DNA from: Cynocephalus volans
Taxonomy: Eukaryota; Chordata; Mammalia; Dermoptera; Cynocephalidae
Assembly: GCF_027409185.1 (NCBI RefSeq)
Contig: NC_084469.1
Coordinates: 31,300,293 to 31,364,292 of the forward strand
Length of the DNA stretch: 64,000 nt
Direction of reading: 5' to 3'
Part shown: positions 55,301 through 60,980 of the stretch, in pieces
Layout of the letters: every line of letters starts with the position of its first letter
Numbering within the stretch: the stretch's first letter is position 1
Made by a program: the position numbers and the translations under genes
Notes under the pieces: model-generated
Told to the model about the DNA's origin: nothing
Databases searched by the model: none
Seen by the model: only the letters and a program-made list of their open reading frames with translations

Positions 55301-58300
55301 TGGGGTGAGGAAAAAAAATCATAACAGCTTTGCTAACAGTTTCACCAAATACATAAGTAATTTCATAATACTCAGAAATTGTCCTTGAAGAAATGTTCAG
55401 GTTTAAAGATCTAACATTTAACATCTAGCTTGTTTACAGTACTTCACAGAAGCCAATTTACTCATGCATTCATTCAACACTAGCGGATAAAGCTGCCATT
55501 ATATATATACCTGGCCCTGTACTTGGTTCTGCGGATATAAAGATGAACAGGGCACAGTCCTTGCCCTCCAAAAACCTTACAACCTCAAAGACAGATCTGT
55601 AAACCAAAAGCAGCAATGTAACAGGTGTGATAACTACAACAATAGAAGTAACAGCATAAATTACCATTACTATTATAGCTAATATTTACTGAGCTTACTA
55701 TGCACCAGGAAGAGTTTTAATCACTTTGCATGGATCAAGTCTTATTTTCCACAACAACCCTAAAGGTAGGCACTATCTTTTTACTAGCGAGAAAGAGAGG
55801 TTAAGTATTTTGTTCAAGGTCACATAGTTAGTACTGGTAAATGATGGAGGTTGGATCTGAATCCTGCTCTGATTCTGGACCCCACACTATCAACCACCAT
55901 GAGCCAACAGACACTTGGGTGGGCGGGGAAGGCATTCAGGAAAAATGACCCGGAGAAAACAATCATTGAACTGAGCTTTAATGGATAACTAGGAGTTTAA
56001 TCTACTTGGTATGGCTGGAAAGGAAACAGGAGCAGGAGATCAAGAGATGAACAGAGGTCAGAATAGAGAGATCCTGGCAGACCAGGCTGAGGAGCTCAGA
56101 TATACAGTAAGGACACCACGAGGCCACTGGAAAATATTAAGGGTGGGGGGAGCTGACATCCCAGATCTATATAAGCTCTCATTTTGGAATGGACCTACAG
56201 ATCTCTTAAACTATGGGCCTTTGTAGTGCCTGACCCCCTTCTCCAACAACTCCATGAGTGGTCAGCCACCTTCTGTTACACACATCAGTGACGGGAAGCC
56301 CACATCCTCTGGACAGTTCTGACAGTAATAACTCTCTTCTCTATAATAAATGGAAATCTCCCTCCCCAAAGTTACCACCCCATTGGGCCATTCAGAACAC
56401 ATCTGCTCCCTCTGCCCCAAGACAGCCCACAGATCACTGATGACAGTGATCAGGTCCTCTGAGTTGCCCCCAAGCCCTCCATTCCTTCAACCAGTTCTCC
56501 GTTCGATATGGGCTTAGCCTAATTCCCATCCTGGTTGTTCCCTTGGGATCCCTCTGGTTTGCCAATAAACTTCAGAGCACTGCTCCTCAAGTTTTATTGG
56601 CTGATCCACTATAAGAAGTACATTTTGCATCATGACCCAGTATACATATGAGGGGTTTTCAAAAAGTTCATGGAAAGATTTATATTATCTTTTAATTCCA
56701 TTTCTCCACAAACTTTTTGAAGTACCCTTGTATAACTGATATAAAAGTTTCATGAAGGGCTGGCCTGTTAGGTCAGTTGGTTAGAGCACAGCCTTGTTAA
56801 CACCAAGGGCATGGGTTCAGATCCCCATACCAGCCAGCCGGCGGGGGAAAAAGAAAAGTTTAATGAAACAATGCAATACTTTCTCTCATCAGTATAATGT
56901 TTTCTGATATTTTCTATTCCAATCTATTCTGCTTCATTTTTTAAAAAGCAAGTTAGCAGACACTAAATAAGATTTCCGAACCACTAACGGGGCAGTTTGA
57001 AATGCACTGCCTTGGAATGTGGGGCCCAAAACTCAACTTAATAATCTAGATATGGTCTAATAGTGCATAGTAGAGCAAGTCTACCTTTGCCTCTCTAAAA
57101 ACAGAGCAATGCCCCTATTTCCATGAAGCTAACACCCATCTCCATGAAGACATCAACTTGCTCTGCTGTACTCTTCCTCTGCCTTTCCTGATTCAGGCCT
57201 CTTCCTATGACACCTTCCCACTATGTGCTCTGCCATCCACGTGATAACTATTCAGGCAGCACCAAGTGTAGGCACTATGGTAGGCACCATGTGGGAGACA
57301 GAAAGTATAACAGGGTCAGGCCAAGAGAGAAAACCTGCATTAGAGTTTAGTGCCAGATTTACTGCTTACTCTCTGTAAGACCTGGAACAAGATCCTTGGC
57401 CTCTGTGAGCCTCAGTTCCTCATACTGTTGGACCTTTCTTCTCCACAGCCTGTTGTAAGGATCCAAAGGATCATAAACAAGATGATGCCTAGTAAACTGC
57501 AAAGAACTGTTATTAAAATCTAGTTAGAAAGCTGTATCCATCTCCCTTACAGACAAGAGACAGAAAAGTAGGCTGGCTGACTACATATTTCCATCCATTT
57601 GCCTTGGCCTGAGGGCAGCATGAGACAGGTCTCAGACCCTCACCCATTTCTGTTTAACCTCTTTAACCTCTACTGGGATCAAGACCACACTGCATACATG
57701 ACAATGGATACCAAAATCATCACAAACCAAAAAAAAAAAAAAAAAAAAAAAAATCATCACAAACCAGAATTGTGGGCTTAGACCAAGCAGAATGCAATGC
57801 ATTGGATTAAATATGAACGCTGCACGCTGCTTCAACCTGAGAGAAACATACTCCAGGAGAAGTCAACAAAATCTGGATTTGCTCCTAGTTCTGCCACTGG
57901 TTGACTGGGTAGGTCACCGATCCATTTAAGGCCTCAGTTTACTCATCCATAAGACTGTCTCACATTCCTTGTCTAAATAAAGGGCTGTCACGCAGTGGCA
58001 GGAGTAAACGATCTGAGAGCTGAACTACAACAATAGGGAAAAAAACACCAATTACAACATCTACTGAGCATTTAGCATGTGCCAGGCACCGTCCTAGGTG
58101 CTTTATAAGAACTAACTCATTTAATCCCCATAACAATTATATAAGGTAGATACTCATTTTATGAGTATCAACTGAGCAACTGAGACACAGAGTGGTCAAG
58201 TAAGGTGAACAAGCTCACCTGTTTTGAGAATGGTGGAGGATTTGCCCACAAGCAAATTGGCCCCAGGCCCAATTCTCAACTCAATCCAAAGAAGAACAGT

Positions 58301-60942
58301 GGAATGGGCAGATTCATAAAGCAGCAAACTTGCTGATACTGTTAACAGGCTAACTACACACCTGTCCAGGACATTATGGAAGTAATCCATTTATGAGGGT
58401 AGAGAGGACACAGGTTACATGCAATGATTACTAAGGTCACAGCCAGCTCAGACTCTAGACTAGGTGCCAAAGAAGTATCATTCCCCAAATTTGCCATGTT
58501 CTGTTTCACCTCAATATATTTGCACATGCTGTGCCTTTCAACTGAAATATCCCTTTCTTCCTTTGCTAGGTAAATTCTTCCAGCATCTCAAGCCTTGGTT
58601 TGGTGAAATCTTTCTCAAATTCCATGATACTGTTAAGTGCTTCTCTGTGGTCCTTGAAAATGAAGAGGGCTTAGGATAGAGCAAAGAGTTGATGTGGGGA
58701 GAAAGGGAGCAAAGGACAAAATTCCCACATATATGGGGGATGTATATGGCTGGTTAAAAGGCACTGGGAGGCAAGGGTGGAAAGGTATAAGGACCTAAAT
58801 ATTAGTCCAGTATTCCGATATGATTCTGAAGGAAATGAGGAGCCACTGAAGTTTGAGAGGAAGGCAGTATTTTAGAAATCAGGGAAAGGCAAAACAGCTC
58901 CCCCATAGCTCTCTGGGACTATGAATTTCTCCAAAGAAGCCAATATCATCATCTTCCACACAACAAGACACACAAGGCCAAAATAATCTCTAATTCACCC
59001 TGGATCTTTCTCTTCTGCACTGCCTCATCAGCATCAACGGCCATCACTTACCAATGGCTTCCTGTGTGCAGTAGCAGTACCGGCAGGTAGGTGAGGGGAC
59101 CATAGCCTAGTTGCCAAACAAGGCCAGACCATGTGCTCTAAGTGCCAAATGACCTGTACAGAGAAGGTAACCAGAGCCTCAGGGGTAAGGCTGAAAACAC
59201 CATTTATAGAGAAGCCACCTGAATCATGCCACAGGAAAGCTTGGTGCTGACCAGGTGATGCTGCCAAGGTGGGGAATCTTGAAGAACTGAGAGAAGCAAG
59301 GTCCACACACAGGACAAGGCAGGCATACCACTGGCTAGTACATGGCTTGTGCAGGCGGCAGAGGCAGATGAGGTAAGAGAGTGAGATAGGCTAGCCTGTG
59401 GGTTCCAATCCATCAGAGGATTATGCATTTGGTCCTTCAGGCAGTGAGGAGCCAAAGGTTCAAGCTGAGGGTAAGCAATGCTTGTAGTCTGCTGCAACTA
59501 TATGGTGCAAATACATCTTTCTCACACCCTGTCTTAATAGGTCATAGAATTACATCTGCACAATTCTATTTGCACAGTTCTTGGGCTCAATGCCACTCTA
59601 AATTAGTTGATTAATATTTTTGACATGGGCATTAGGGCTTTTCTCCAAATTTCCTCTAAACCCAACAGTGACTAAGAACCTTTGTAAGTTTTCACTAAAA
59701 CTATATTTAACCATTTCCTCCAATGTCAAGAAACATCTTATTATTAAAAAGTTGCAGACTAAGTATGAAATATGAATATGAGGTTGGAGTATGAGAACTG
59801 CATCTTCTTCAGCCGGCTAAATCCCCGAGGGCACTATGGGGGAAACACCGAGCACTGGCCATGAGCCAGGGATGTGCTAAGATGATGAACAGAGATGAAT
59901 CAAAATGGCCCTTCCCTCAGAGTTTACAACACAATGAATTTCACAAAGTAGGCACCAAAGCTAATATGGCAAATTAATAAAATAAGACCTATTCATATTA
60001 ACTCTCACCTTAAAGCCATCTGCTGTCATCCTGTGCTACAACTTTTTTCTGCCCTAGAGCCTACATGATTTTCTAGAAGTATACCATATTAAGAGCACAA
60101 ATATCTAATCGCTAATCTCTGATGTCAAATAAGAATTTAATTTTAACTCTATTTCTCTTCTACATAGAAGTCAATTAAATATTGCTCCCCGTGAGCAAAC
60201 CAAAGAGTCCTTCTCCTGAACCACACCTACCAAGAGAAAAGGTGTGCTGTACTATAAAATGGGAACATTTCAGACTTGGGTCCATGGTACAACTCCAAGA
60301 ACGTCTTTATGACACCATCTCAAGCAACTAAGTTCACGAGAACGTTCACGTGAATACTTATTTATACACAAGACAACCATGGTTAAGATTATTGCAATCA
60401 GGTTTTTATACCTTGGCTAAGCCTCACCCACAGCACTCTGTTTTGTTTTGGGGGTGGGGGTAGTGGGGCGGCTGGCTGGTACAGGGATCCGAACCCTTGA
60501 CCTTGGTGTTATAACACCTCGCTCTAACCAACTGAGCTAACTGGCCAGCCCACACAGCATTCTATGATCTAGCTATTTAAGTGAAGGACTTCTTACTGTA
60601 ACCCAATATTTGCTCTCCTTTTCTTCTGTAATTAAATCCTGATTTAGTTGAATATATGGCTATGAAGGATCTTTCCCAGCGTCTCTTACAACTAAGTGTG
60701 GCCCTGTGACTAAGTCTGGAACAATGGGATGTAAGCTATGCCCTTAAGAGAAGGCATGTGGCCCTCTCCTCTTTTCTCTTTCCTGCTTGTTGGAATGTGG
60801 AAAGTAACATGTGGAAGATGACAGCGTAATAAGATGGATGAAGTCAGGTCCCTGATGATTATGAAACTGCCATATCAGCCGTGAACTGCCTACCTGGACT
60901 TTAACGCAAGAAAGCTGTTTCTTGGATCCCTCTACTGGCCAG

Positions 60943-60980
<38 letters not shown>

